From: Taenia hydatigena
Taxonomy: Eukaryota; Platyhelminthes; Cestoda; Cyclophyllidea; Taeniidae
Direction: 5' to 3'
Assembly: GCA_036345935.2 (NCBI GenBank)
Contig: JADWOT020000003.1
Coordinates: 13,865,901-13,929,900 of the forward strand
Length of the DNA: 64,000 nucleotides
The translations under genes were made by a program, and so were the position numbers. Numbering within the stretch: the stretch's first letter is position 1; each line of letters starts with the position of its first letter. The notes below the pieces were generated by a model that did not search any database, had not been told where the DNA came from, and saw only the letters and a list, made by a program, of their open reading frames with translations. Positions 14,176-25,226 of this stretch are shown one piece after another.

Positions 14176-14594
14176 TGTAGTACTTTGTTTGTTAAAACTG
14201 TCGGTTTCTGTCAAGGTCACAGAGGTGGCCGTATTGCCCCAGCTGCGTGGGCTGGCCTCTGAGCCATGCCAGCAGCCTTTTTTTCCTCTGTCCGGTGAAT
14301 ATATATATTCTACTGTAATACTTAATTTCTTTAAATGCGCTTTGTAGGCCAGGGGCGGGAAGTCAATTGGAACCACGTGACAGAGGAACGCGGAGACTCC
14401 TTGGTACGTGACAGACCCCCGGCCTGAACCCCCATTCATCGCCCAACTGTACCTATTACCCATATAACAGTAAAGATGTCTAAACGCACTCAGACTTCTA
14501 CTGGCAAGGGTAACCAGGAGGGAGAGGAGGAACCCTCTACACTACTTTAGCATTCTTCCTTCTTTTGCTTTCGAGGAAGCCTCAAGACGCTACA
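14176..14594 (+). mobile_element. E element, split by a mini-LTR insertion
   Basis: Copy of a short interspersed element (called E here) of about 185 bp, beginning TGTAG and ending CTACA. It contains CACAGAGGTGGCC, GGCTGGCCTCTG and an AT palindrome GAATATATATATTC. The two halves are 14176-14313 and 14546-14594, interrupted by the mini-LTR element 14314-14541. The outer flanks share GTTA directly at each end (14172-14175 and 14595-14598), as expected of a short target-site duplication. Confidence 0.8.
14314..14541 (+). mobile_element. Mini-LTR element (LTR + leader + first gag codons), 228 bp
   Basis: Starts TGTAATACTT and ends CCCTCTACA. It matches, in order, the LTR of the Ty3/gypsy element at 17031-21248, its short leader and the first codons of gag beginning at the ATG (MSKRTQTSTGKGNQEGEEE). 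It stops exactly at the gag sequence CCCTCTACA, which matches the 3' end of the real LTR. It is inserted in an E element and flanked by a perfect 4-bp duplication CTAC (14310-14313 and 14542-14545). This shows it moved as a unit. Confidence 0.85.
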
Positions 14595-14761
14595 GTTACT
14601 ACTCTTGAAGAAAAGTCGGTTGCTGACTTGATGGCTGCTGCAAGAAATTCATTACATTACAAAAGCAACACTGGGTTTCGTCACACGTACCCAATTTTCC
14701 GGTTCGCACATGCTGCTGACAAATTGCACTACACGGACCAGAATAAAATTTTGTGACTCTC

Positions 14762-14945
14762 TGTAACACTTTGTTTATCTGGACTGCCCATACCAGTGTC
14801 AGACACAGAGGTGGCCTATTGCTCCAGACGCATGGGCTGGCCTCTGGGCGATGCCAACAGCAACCTTCCCTCTGTCCATTATATGTATATGTATATTCTG
14901 CCCTGGCATTTTGCCTATTTTTTGAAGGAAGTCTCAGGGTACTTA
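14762..14945 (+). mobile_element. E element, diverged copy
   Basis: Recognised by CACAGAGGTGGCC, GGGCTGGCCTCTGGG, a CCTCTGTCC block and the TATATG/ATATTC centre in the usual order. The 3' end is eroded and no target-site duplication can be seen. Confidence 0.6.
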
Positions 14946-15244
14946 ACTCTCACTTTTTATAACTGTTCTCATTTTGAACCCACGACCTACAAGCAGTGAT
15001 TCGTACGCTGACTGCACTGGCAGTAGAGATCGTATGGTTTTGTCTACTAAAAGAGTCTTATACTTATTACATAAATACGAGCTATTCCTCTCGCAAAAGC
15101 ACCTTGTATATGAGCGGCTGCAAAGAAAATGAAACTATCTGCTCCATGCTTAACGCTCACAACATGTGGATTAATTTTAAAGCTTCGAATGTACTACTGT
15201 TTGTTTGTACTGCTCGTTTCGGCCTGCATCACAAAAGCGGTCAT

Positions 15245-15427
15245 TGTAGTACTGTTTGTTGGAACTACCGGTTTTGGTAAAGGACACAGAGGAGGCCGTA
15301 CTGCCCTAGGGGCGCAAGCTGGCCTCTGGCCATGCCAGCAGCCCATTCCCCTCTGTCCTTTGAATATATATATTCTACCCTAGCATTCTGCCTTCTTTTG
15401 CCTTCGAGGGGGCCTCGGGACGCTACA
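15245..15427 (+). mobile_element. E element with 5-bp target-site duplication
   Basis: Full-length, 183 bp, TGTAG...CTACA. Perfect 5-bp direct repeats GTCAT flank it (15240-15244 and 15428-15432). This is one of the copies that defines the element's ends. Confidence 0.85.
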
Positions 15428-15565
15428 GTCATATTACTCTAGCTGCGTGCGCTGGCCATCGAGAGGTGCCAGCAGACCCATTTCCTCTGTCTATTGAATA
15501 TGCATATGTTCTGACCTGGTATTTGTGTCTTCTTTTACCTTCGAAGGAAGTGTCAGTAGGCTATT
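15428..15565 (+). mobile_element. E element fragment at the outer end of the left inverted arm
   Basis: Begins inside E (CTAGCTGCGTGCGCTGGCC) and runs to CTTCGAAGGAAGTGTC. The outer boundary of the left arm, about 15521, lies inside this fragment. Confidence 0.6.
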
Positions 15566-15882
15566 GTAAAATAGCTATTGTAGCGATTTGACATATCCAC
15601 TAGTATAAATATTAAGTTTTAGTGGGGTCTACTTCCGTCTAAAGGTGTAACTCATTTAAAGGTTCGTTACGGACACAGTAAACACCCTCAATTTTACAGA
15701 ATTCGTGGTGCTCATGCCGTTGAGCAAAAACAAAACGGTGAAGCATTAGATACACGCATACCCAAAACGAGAGGTTAAACTGTTTTCTGCTTAACAACAC
15801 TTCCTTGCTATTGTGCAGTGGGTGTCTTGCTGACTCGACCGGTCGCCTGGTTGATCGCATTGCTGGCACGTGTGATAGTGTC

Positions 15883-16068
15883 TGTAGTGCTTTGTTTGTT
15901 TGAAGTAACGGTTTCGGTTAGAGTCACAGAGGTGGCCATATTGCCCTACCTGCTTAGGCTGGCCTCTGGGCCATGCTAGCAGCTTGTTGCCCTCTGTCGG
16001 TTGAATATATATATTCTACCCTAGCATTCTTCCTTCTTTTGCCTTCGAGGGAATCTCGGGACGCTACA
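15883..16068 (+). mobile_element. E element
   Basis: Full-length copy TGTAG...CTACA with the usual internal blocks. Its inverted counterpart is at 35844-36029. No clear flanking duplication. Confidence 0.75.
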
Positions 16069-16320
16069 TTGTTTGCAGTGGAAAGTAAACCCGAATATAT
16101 AGGGTTTCTATCCCGATCTCTACCACCTGTATCATATTGCATGTGCAACGGATGAGCTAAGAACGACGTCCGCCTCCGACTTCTACCCCATCCCCGTGTT
16201 CCACAAGAAAGCTATTAACAACCGGAGCGACACTAGCCATGGACCACATGGAAAGTTTAGTTTCAAAGATTACCCCTAATATACTTGCTTAAGGAGATCG
16301 GCGTGCTAACGCCTCCCTAC

Positions 16321-16691
16321 GGACATACTGATGGTTGCAGAACCGCCTATTCTAAACTTTGTTTCCAAGCCAAACGAAACTCGAAGTGCAATGCACTGTC
16401 AAGAGGGATCAGTGACGTTGGTGACAAGCATCGTCTCAATCGCGTCGAATGTTGGCGACTGGCATGGTTAGCTCGTGGGTGCTTCTTGCAGCACTGAGTA
16501 TGTTGTGATGGCTGACGCGGGAGGTGTCCCAAAAGGCGCATCAAGGACGATGCTCGAAAGAGGGAAGGGGCAATGTAGTACCTCGCTTGTTGGAACTACT
16601 GGTTTCAGTCAAGGTCACAGAAGTGGCCGTACTGCCTTAGCTGCGTGGGCAGGCCTCCGGGCTAGGCCAGCAGGCTATTTCCCTATGTCCG

Positions 16692-16737
<46 letters not shown>

Positions 16738-17030
16738 TACCCCAGCATTCTGTTTTTTTTGCCTTTAAGAGAGCCTCGGAACGCTACACGACGAGTCAAT
16801 TTTGCCTTCAATTTCTCAATAGGGCTGCTTTATATCCTATTTTTAAAGATAGTAATCATGTCAAATCAAGAATCCTCATCCTGTTTCTAGCTGGTGTAAG
16901 GAATTAAAGCAAAATAGGCAAGTTCTCAAAAAAGCGCACTTTTGTTCTATAATGCGGAAATATTACACAACCCCTTTTAATAATTTTTAGCGAGATCTTC
17001 GTACTCGTAAATCTTCACAGATGCTGTCAT
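16321..17030 (+). repeat. Segment S, copy 1 (left flank of retrotransposon)
   Basis: 710 bp of host sequence, repeated in the same orientation at 21249-21945 on the other side of the retrotransposon. The differences noticed are a 12-bp shorter AT tract and one T in a T-run in copy 2. The right arm (near 34880-35590) has S once and no retrotransposon. Confidence 0.9.
16574..16788 (+). mobile_element. E element with expanded AT tract (inside S copy 1)
   Basis: TGTAG...CTACA copy whose central AT palindrome has grown into an (AT)20 microsatellite at 16696-16735. Its counterparts are 21502-21703 (S copy 2) and 35120-35338 (right arm), with different AT lengths. Confidence 0.8.
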
Positions 17031-17177
17031 TGTAGAGGGGTACAATGGGCGATGAATGGGGGTTCAGGCCGGGGGTCTGTCACGTTCCAAGGAGTCTCCG
17101 CGTCCCTCCGTCACGTGGTTCCAATTGACTTCCCGCCCCTGGCCTACAAAGCGCATTTAAAGAAATTAAGTATTACA
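17031..17177 (-). repeat. 3' LTR (147 bp) with adjoining polypurine tract
   Basis: On the minus strand it starts TGTAATACTT and ends CCCCTCTACA, so it has the canonical TG...CA ends. Immediately upstream (17178-17195 read on the minus strand) is a purine-rich AGACGAGGGGGCTA tract, the expected plus-strand primer. It is very short for an LTR. Confidence 0.8.
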
Positions 17178-17211
17178 TAGCCCCCTCGTCTTTTGAGCGC
17201 CGTCCCCGGCG

Positions 17212-20200
17212 CTACCCTTGTTGATTCGCTTTGGTTAAACCATCGGGTGGTTTGCCTTCTTCTACGACTAAGTAGGCTTCGTCCTCGTAGCCGACCGGGG
17301 GAGCACCTCTGTAAGGCCGGATCTTATTGTGATGGACGGTTATTGGCTGGGTACGGAGTTCCGCATTCCGGACGAGGTAGTTCGTAGGGGACAGGACCTT
17401 TACTACGCGGAAGGGATCTTTACTCCAAGGATGGTAAAATTTGCGATGTGTCCCAGGTGGAGGAATTGGCCGATATATTTGGACGAGATCTCCTTCGTGG
17501 TAGGCAGTGAGTCGACTGTGCTTGTCGTAGTATTTCTTTTGTCGGGTATGAGAAATTTGAAGGTGTCGGCGGGCGAGATTAAACGTCTTTCTTATCCCTT
17601 CTTTGAGACGTAGTACGTACTCCGGGGCGTTGTCGGTAGCCACTTCCTTGCGCGGGAGGAAAACGTCAGAGGGAACTCTCATTTCGCGGCCGGTGACCAT
17701 CTTGAACGGAGAGACACCGGTAGATGTGTGGACTGTAGCCCTATAGGCAAGAAGAGCACGTCCAAGGTTTAAATCCCAATCATCCGGCCGTGCCTCCTTC
17801 GTGAAAGCCTTCAGTAACCCTATCAAGGTTCGGTTAGTTCTTTCCACTTGTCCATTGCCCTGAGGATGGCCAGGTGTCGTGCGCGTCTTTGCGATTCCGA
17901 GGGACTTGCACAGTTCGGTAAAGAGTCGGCTTTCAAAATTAGGGCCCTGGTCGCTATGGACTGATTCAGGCACTCCGTGCTGACAGATCCAACGATTGAA
18001 AAAGGTCGACGCGACTGTCTCGGCGTCTTGGGACTTCATGGGCTCCGCTTCAGCCACTTTCGTGAAGTAGTCAACCATAACTAAGATATATCGGTTTCCC
18101 CTCTTAGTAAGGGGTAGGGGCCCCATGATGTCGATACCCACTCGTTCGCCCGGAAATCCCGTAAGCATAGGCTGCAGAGGTGCCACTGCTGTGGAGTGAG
18201 GGTTCTTGAACCTGCTGCAAGTAATGCAGGTTCGACAGAAGTCGTGCACGTCTGGGGAGAGGGAGGGCCACCAATATCGTTTCACCGAGGCCTCCACCAT
18301 CTTTTTCTCACCGACGTGGCCCAACTGTTCATGCAGCTCTTGGAGGGCTGTTTGTATCAGGGAACCCGGAACAACCAAGCGTTTGGGAGACGTGGCATCT
18401 TCTTGGTACCACAAGACTTCGTCCTCCAGGGAGAGTTTGGACCAATGCTGCCATATCTGCCTGGCTGCCTTGCTGGATGATTTCATCTCTTCCGCAGTGG
18501 GCTTGGACGAGGATGCCAGAAACCTGTCGTATACCAGAGACGTGTCGGGGTCTGTACTCTGTGTGTTACTCCACTGATGTTTAGTCGGCTCGCTTAAAAA
18601 TAGGGTTCCCACTACACCGCCATGCCTTTCCACTGAGAGGGGCCTGCGGGATAAGGCGTCTGCGTTGCTATGCGAGTTTCCTTTTCTGTACTGCACAGTG
18701 AAATCATATTGTTGCAGTTCCTCGTACCAGCGTGCAACCGAACGATCGATCTCCTTCATAGTTTTCAACCAGGTCAGCGCCTGGTGGTCTGTTCTCACTA
18801 TGAACTGTCTCGCTATCAGGTAGTGCTTGAAGTGTCGCACCATTGTATAGATGGCGAAGAGTTCACGTTCTGTTGCACTCTTCTGTCGCATTTTTTGTTC
18901 AATCTGGCACTAGCGTAGGCGATGACGTGTTCCCTGCCTTCTTTGTCTCTTTGCGAAAGCACACCGCCCACGGCCATGTCGCTGGCGTCCGTGTCCAGTA
19001 CGAAGGGAGGTGCGGTGGTCTCGAAGTTTGGTAAAGCCAAAATCGGAGCGGAGCAGAGCATACGCTTTAGTTCTTTAAAGGCTTCATCATGTTCATTCTC
19101 CCACCTGAAATTTCTTTTTGCCTCCTTCTCGGTTAGCTTATGTAGGGGACTAGCAATCTTGGCAAAGCCTTTCACGAAGCGCCTATAGTAGTTTGCCAAA
19201 CCGAGGAAACTGCGAAGTTCCGTCTGATTAGTTGGTGTTGGCCAGGTTCTCACCTGTTTCGTGCGATCTTCAGTGACCGCCATCCCGTCTGACGAGACTG
19301 TGTGCCCCAGAAAGTTGACTGAACGGCGGAGAAAATGACACTTCTTTGGATTCAAGGTCAAACCTGCCTCTTGCAGACGGTCTAGGACTAGTTTAAGGTT
19401 GGCGTTGTGCTCGCGAATGTCTCCCCCGAAAACGAGAACGTCATCTAAGTAGATTATGCAATGCTTCGGGAAAAGTCCAATCAGTGCGGTCTGCATCAGG
19501 CGCTGGAAGGTGGCTGCGGCATTGCAGAGTCCGAACGGCATGGTCTGGAATTCATAAAGTCCGTTGGGTACTATGAAAGCCGTCTTCTCTCTGTCTTTTT
19601 CCGCCACTTCTAGTTGCCAGTATCCCGATTTTAAATCTAGGGTGGAGACCCACTTCGATCCATGCAAAGCGTCCAAGGAGTCGTTGATGTGAGGTAGGGG
19701 AAAGGCGTCCTTCTTGGTTACGGCGTTTAACTTCCTGTAATCGATGCACAGCCGTAGACTACCGTCACTTTTCTTCACTAGTGCGATTGGAGAAGCCCAT
19801 GGTGACTTGGAAGGTTTGATCACTTCGTCCTTGATCATCTCCTCCACCAGACGGTTCACCTCGTCCTGGAGAGGCGGAGGTATACGTCTGGGTGGTTGCC
19901 AAATGGGCCTGGCCTCGCCAGTGTCGATCGTGTGTTTGACCATCCTTGTTCGCCCGAGTTTTGTTCCTTGCCATGAGAACATGCTTGGATACTTGCTAAG
20001 CAAGGAGCGTAGCTCCTTTCTCTCGCCATCGGTGATGTGCGTTAGCTGGGAGCAAAGCTCATCCAAGTTGTTGATCGGGATGGCTGCAGCTTCGAAGAGG
20101 GCGCTACAGATTGCGTCTGCATCCTTTTTGGGCGGAGATCTGGCTGGGGTAGTTTTCTTATGCCGCTGGGTCACTAGTGTCCCTTCTGCGAAATTCAGGA

Positions 20201-21188
20201 CCGCCTTGGTGTTACGAAGGAAGTCCACACCGAGTATAGCGTCCCAAACTAACTCGGGGCACATAATGAATGGGACTTGCCACGTTTCTGTCCCCAATGA
20301 GACTTTTAGTGACGTCTCTCCTTTTACTTTCATCTTTCTCCCCTCTGCTGAGAGAAGTTTTGCGAAGGAGGGACCCGTGCGAAACTTTTTGTGGAGATCG
20401 GGGAACGCTTGAGGGTTCACTAATGACTTAGCTGCGCCTGAGTCAAGAAGGAAACTGCAGGGGCGTCCCTCTAGCTTGCCGAAGACTCGCATAAACGGAA
20501 GAGAACCACGGGGTGATAAGCAGGATAGGGAATAATGCTGCTCACCTGCTTTTGCGGGACGGAGCGGAGGGGTCCACCGCGGACGTGTGGAACTTGGTCG
20601 TCGGTGGATCGTGTGGAGCGACGAAGTCAGGAGGAGTTCCTGACGTTTCCTCGTGGCTGCATCGACCAGCTGGCTGAGGTCGCTGGTCTTCAGGGCCTGA
20701 AGTTTCGCGGCGATAGACGGAGGACGAACGCCGGCTTTGAACTGGACAGCCACCCACCTTCTCACCTTGTTAGGTGGGCAGCCCCTGAAAGCCCGTTCAG
20801 CGAGGATTTGCAGTGCTCCCGCGAAGTCCTCGTCGTTTTCGCCCGATTTTTGCTCGCGGAGAAAGAACTCCCTAGCAAGCGACTCCTCTCGTTGGTCAAT
20901 GACGAGCTGGGCCAGAATTTCGCAGCACTCGTCTAGATCGGAGTCGGGTGAGACCCCGGCATCAACCGCTGCGGAGAACAGCTCTTGCGGAAGAGCGTGT
21001 AGGATCAGCGGAATCCTCTGCCGTTGGGGAAACAAGTGGATGTTAAACCTAACGGTTTTCATCCAATCTCCGAAATTCATCCCTTCCTTGAAATGGGGGA
21101 GGTCCGCCAACGCTGCCACCAGTGTAGAGGGTTCCTCCTCTCCCTCCTGGTTACCCTTGCCAGCAGAAGTCTGAGTGCGTTTAGACAT
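17212..21188 (-). pseudogene. Retrotransposon gag-pro-pol, single reading frame broken by one frameshift
   Basis: Starts at the ATG 21188-21186 (MSKRTQTS) and is open to 18816. From about 18890 to 17212 the rest continues in another frame. Order by residue: gag about 1-205, aspartic protease with DSG near 246, reverse transcriptase with YLDD near 581, RNase H with DTDASD near 733. Past the break come the RNase H end (NADALSRRP), the HHCC zinc region of integrase (HEQLGHVGEKKM), integrase core Asp (GIDIMG), Asp (HSDQGPNF) and Glu (GQVERTNR), and a C-terminal basic domain. Gag and pol are fused without the usual frameshift between them, and no CCHC zinc knuckle is visible in gag. The break lies at a run of six A (plus-strand T, 18891-18896) inside RNase H, so it looks like an indel rather than programmed recoding. 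Confidence 0.9.
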
Positions 21189-21248
21189 CTTTACTGTTAT
21201 ATGGGTAATAGGCACAGTTGGGCGATGAATGGGGGTTCAGGCCGGGGG
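21189..21248 (-). repeat. Remnant of 5' LTR and leader
   Basis: Carries the last part of the LTR (CCCCCGGCCTGAACCCCC onward) and a very short leader ending GTAAAG directly before the gag ATG. About 100 bp of the LTR's beginning is missing, replaced by segment S. A conventional tRNA primer-binding site starting TGG is not seen between LTR and ATG. Confidence 0.75.
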
Positions 21249-21619
21249 GGACATACTGATGGTTGCAGAACCGCCTATTCTAAACTTTGTTTCCAAGCCA
21301 AACGAAACTCGAAGTGCAATGCACTGTCAAGAGGGATCAGTGACGTTGGTGACAAGCATCGTCTCAATCGCGTCGAATGTTGGCGACTGGCATGGTTAGC
21401 TCGTGGGTGCTTCTTGCAGCACTGAGTATGTTGTGATGGCTGACGCGGGAGGTGTCCCAAAAGGCGCATCAAGGACGATGCTCGAAAGAGGGAAGGGGCA
21501 ATGTAGTACCTCGCTTGTTGGAACTACTGGTTTCAGTCAAGGTCACAGAAGTGGCCGTACTGCCTTAGCTGCGTGGGCAGGCCTCCGGGCTAGGCCAGCA
21601 GGCTATTTCCCTATGTCCG

Positions 21620-21651
<32 letters not shown>

Positions 21652-21945
21652 TCTACCCCAGCATTCTGTTTTTTTGCCTTTAAGAGAGCCTCGGAACGCT
21701 ACACGACGAGTCAATTTTGCCTTCAATTTCTCAATAGGGCTGCTTTATATCCTATTTTTAAAGATAGTAATCATGTCAAATCAAGAATCCTCATCCTGTT
21801 TCTAGCTGGTGTAAGGAATTAAAGCAAAATAGGCAAGTTCTCAAAAAAGCGCACTTTTGTTCTATAATGCGGAAATATTACACAACCCCTTTTAATAATT
21901 TTTAGCGAGATCTTCGTACTCGTAAATCTTCACAGATGCTGTCAT
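21249..21945 (+). repeat. Segment S, copy 2 (right flank of retrotransposon)
   Basis: Direct repeat of 16321-17030, 697 bp, including an E element (21502-21703). It begins GGACATACTGATGG right after the GGGGG of the LTR fragment and continues past the insertion point into the unique arm sequence (GTCAT|TATCAAC). Confidence 0.9.
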
Positions 21946-23336
21946 TATCAACTATTTTCCATTTTTCGCACTAGCCCGCTTATACACCTTTGCACAAAAT
22001 CTTATTTTCATTTACAATTTCGATGTTTGTATAACTGTTTTAACAAACCCATTTATTTGCCCGGCATGGGTGAGGTCCTCGTTAACGGCGGAGTTGTGTT
22101 CCGGCTGTTTGCGATGGGTTGAGGCACCAAGACCTCGACCTGATTGGGTTTGCATTTCCTGTGTTCCGCAAGTGAGTTGTTTGGATCTTTGCTGTCATTT
22201 CGCTTTCAACATCGGGGACTTATACTGCTGTTAAATGAGTGTAACAGTTCACATGGTCTCCGAAGATTGAAACGCCACCTTCACAGAGCAGTTCGGTGTA
22301 GAATAGGACTGTACAGATACGGGTTGTACAGATCAACACAGAGGTGGTTTCGTTTTCTGCGGAGGCTTATTGTATTTTGAAGAGTGAGTCTTCAGAATCA
22401 CCCCGCCTCCTAGATTGACATTTTAACCACGCAATAACGAGTGGTTGGAATAACACTGTTCATCCGTGATGCCTGTTATTTAATTTCTTGTTTTAATAGG
22501 GAAGACTTTACTCTCGAATGGGGAGGACGCTTTACAGTGGAATGCAGTTTTGGTCGGTAGCAGGCCTTGTTGGGAATGCAGTCCGCTAGGATCTTCAATG
22601 TTTTGTATTTGCTTTGTTCAATAAAAGTTAGTTGATACGATTGGTGGTTCTCCAGACTAGGGGTTTTGCGTTGCATGGTTGTCCTTAAAACCTGGTACTT
22701 GGGCTAACTGAAAGGACCTTGCTGGCATAGGATTGCTGTCTCGTGCAATGGGTTGGTCAGACGACGGGATATTCGGGTTGGCTGCGCCTGAAGAGTGGTA
22801 GTGCGTGACTGTATGCTGGCAATAGACGCCTAGTTTTGGTCCTGCAGAAATGCGTTTAAGTGTCAGTTCGACCTGTGGGTCTGAATGTAGTGGAGTGCAG
22901 ACTAGGAGCTGCCAGCGCTGCTTGGCGTGGGTTATCTACACCTGTCAAATGGTTTCGGCAGGTGTGTCTCTACACGCAGGTCGCACGGGCTACCCATCCG
23001 ATTTGGACAGGGTAGCAGCGAACTCATTATCGTGTCCAAAATGAGTGTGGGACCTGACAGGTCACCCTACCTGCCCCCAGCTTCTAGGTGCTTGATACTA
23101 ATGCTTCCTAGACCAGTAAGCAGGTCGCAAGGTTGCTTGCAGGGCGATCTGTCGTCGTGGCGTCAGAACAGATGCCGGATGGAGTAGCCTCCGGCGCCGT
23201 GTGAGTCGGGCCCAACTCGGCCTTCACGCCTTACCGTCCGACCTGAGGTTAGTGAACCAAGACCGTTGTGGTGGTCTCCACAACGCAAATCAGCGGTTTG
23301 GGAGTTTAAAAAAGTTGTCAACTTTATTAAAACGCG
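21946..23336. other. Arm sequence without a recognised gene (3' of METAP1D)
   Basis: About 1.4 kb downstream of the METAP1D stop, present again inverted at about 33487-34880. Short frames on both strands lack family resemblance. It contains a block (about 22017-22079) that recurs in diverged form at 36398-36462. Confidence 0.6.
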
Positions 23337-24518
23337 CTATTGAGTTAGAATATGAACACCGTTGTCTGTTATCAGGATAGTCTCCTCGAACTGTGCAGTT
23401 AGCGCGTTGTCCGACGTGCGAACAGACCAGCCATCTTTGGAAACTACCGGCATCGCCACATGCTTCGTCACCTCGTCCAGATAGGGCTCACTGGCGGCGG
23501 CAGCAATGGCCGGTTCGATAGTGAAGACGTGTCCGGGAAGCATCTCGGCCTCGGCATCAGCAGATTCTTCCTCAAACACGCAGTGGCACACGTATGGTGG
23601 ACCGTGGAAGAAGTCCCCAATGCCGTGACCTCCTATCCCCGCGACAACTCGACATCCGCTCTCTAAGACTTCTTGAGAAATGGCCTTTGAAATGGCAGAG
23701 AACTTGGCGCCAGGAGCGCAGACTGCTATTCCCACCTCACAGGCACGTTTGGCACAACTAAGAAGATGCGCCTGGGAAGCGTATTTTTCCACTGAGTGAG
23801 AACCTCTGTCCATAACCAGAAACGTCTCACAGGCATCGCCGTGCGCCGCTCCTGTGAAGACGGTTACGTCCACGGATAGCAGATCCCCAGATTGCAGCAC
23901 ATCTTTGGGTGAGGGTATTCCATGGATCACCACCTCGTTAAGCGATGTGCACACACAACTGAAACATAATGGCAAAGGAAAAGGTGAAAAGTTGCACTCA
24001 AGTAGAAATTAATTAAATGTGATATTCAAATACGGCTTCTCCTGGAAACATCCTCACTCAAGGAGATTAAATGCTCAACTTGGTAAGATAAAAGGGGATC
24101 AGTAGTTCTACACAAATTCTTTGCATTTCGAGTGCAAAGTCAACAGAATAAGTCGTGTCGTTGGAAAAAGTTACCCGGGGAATTCTTCATATGCAAGTGG
24201 CGAAGGGTACACGGAGTATTCCAAGCACTTTTCCACTACGAACGTTTCAACGTCAACGGTAGAAATCCCGGGCTCGATGAATGATCCTAGTTCTGTCAGT
24301 ATCTTACGAGCGATTAAGCCAGCCTTTCGCAACTCTTTAACAGACTTGCTGCCGTGTATGATCGGACGGATGGGAATTGACTCCTTTTTTCCAGCCGCAT
24401 AATTCGGGAGTCGTATTCCTTCATATACGAAGATTCTACATTTTGGATTGGATAAGTAAGACGACTTGCGGCGAACAATTAATCGAAGCGGGAAGGCGAA
24501 GGCTGTTCGCATAAACAT
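23337..24518 (-). CDS. METAP1D: Methionine aminopeptidase 1D, mitochondrial (complete copy)
   Basis: Removes initiator methionine from proteins in the mitochondrion; M24 metallopeptidase, type I. Two exons, 24518-24175 and 23958-23337, phase 2 junction, 966 bp, 321 residues (the human protein is about 335). The N-terminus MFMRTAFAFPLRLIVRRKSS is basic and fits a mitochondrial targeting peptide. All expected motifs are present: His in VIHGIPS, Asp in SVDVTVF and HGDACET, His in GGHGIGDFFHG, Glu in FTIEPAI and Glu in QFEETILIT. An in-frame TTG further upstream is ignored because the ATG matches the family start. Exon 2 lies in the inverted arm and is repeated at 32865-33486; exon 1 is in the spacer, so this is the only full copy in view. 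Confidence 0.92.
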
Positions 24519-24768
24519 TATGAAGGCCAAATTCTCAATCGCCAAAAGTCGAAGAGGGTATGATTAGTGACGTTATGCATTTCACGCCATTTCGCGAGAT
24601 TACGTTAATCATAACGTCAAGGTGGGCAAAATGACATGAGAGGAGTATTTTCAACTTTGGCATTTATAGGCCACTTAATTAATCCATTGTCTCCTAAAAT
24701 AATGTACTTGTAATAAATGGTTTGTTCTAACTGTCAGTTGCGTTTTCGGTCACTTAGGTGATCATATT

Positions 24769-24970
24769 TGTAGTGTTTATATTCTTTAAATGTGCTTTGT
24801 AGGCCAGAGACGGGGGGAACAAATTAAACCTGTTAGCTTGATTCATCCCCGTCCCAAACTCTCGCACTAGGCCTCGCTGCACTACCTCCCTCCTATGATA
24901 TATATGTCGGATCGTGTTCCGACCTCTAACAACAAGGGCGACCAGAAGGAAGAAAAGGAACCCTCTACAG
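24769..24970 (+). mobile_element. Mini-LTR element inside a diverged E element
   Basis: Starts TGTAGTGTTTATATTC, contains the LTR block CTTTGTAGGCC, then an ATG-led gag start (MSDRVPTSNNKGDQKEEKE) and ends CCCTCTACA(G). E-derived sequence lies on both sides (24721-24768 and 24971-25095). TATT is repeated at both junctions, though one extra G blurs the right end. Confidence 0.7.
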
Positions 24971-25226
24971 TATTGTCCTATCCGTGGTGGTTGGCCTGTG
25001 AGCCATGTCAGCAACCCAATTTTTTCCGATTTTAAATATTTGCAGATTGCACAAGTATTATGCCTTCTTTTGCCTTCAGACTGTTCTTGGGATGCTTCAG
25101 CGTTAGTCACAAAAGCTTTTCATCCAATTGCCCCTCAGAAGTGATGCAAGACTACCTGCACATATGCTTATTTTTGGAATTTGCATTAAGCTTGTTCTAC
25201 GGGCTGCTGTAAACGATGATGGCAAA

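Larger units (their letters stand above)
17031..21248 (-). mobile_element. Ty3/gypsy LTR retrotransposon, 5'-truncated
   Basis: Transcribed leftward. Complete short 3' LTR (17031-17177), polypurine tract, integrase-RNase H-RT-protease-gag, then only about 35 bp of the 5' LTR before an abrupt join to host segment S at 21248/21249. The domain order (RT, RNase H, integrase last) marks it as Ty3/gypsy. The insertion point on the left is GCTGTCAT|. The empty site is preserved in the right inverted arm. No ordinary 4-6 bp target duplication can be read because the 5' end is lost. Confidence 0.92.
15521..24147 (+). repeat. Left arm of a large inverted duplication
   Basis: After removing the retrotransposon and one copy of its duplicated flank, this arm (15521-17030 plus 21946-24147, about 3.71 kb) is the reverse complement of 32676-36395. 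Only isolated substitutions and microsatellite length differences were noticed. Its inner end, base 24147, falls in the METAP1D intron, so exon 1 lies outside the arm. It holds two E elements outside the duplicated flank segment, METAP1D exon 2 and about 1.4 kb without a recognisable gene. Confidence 0.9.

Noticed and set aside
14176..16788. Hammerhead ribozyme in the E element, as in some flatworm retroelements
   Set aside because: The conserved CTGATGA and GAAA core was looked for on both strands of E and is not present.
20542..21174. Plus-strand frames across the retrotransposon gag region (133 and 145 codons)
   Set aside because: They are antisense shadows of the gag-pol frame on the minus strand.
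22144..22676. Frames of 66-78 codons repeated in both inverted arms (also 34147-34679)
   Set aside because: They recur only because the DNA is duplicated. Both strands are equally open and nothing resembles a known protein.
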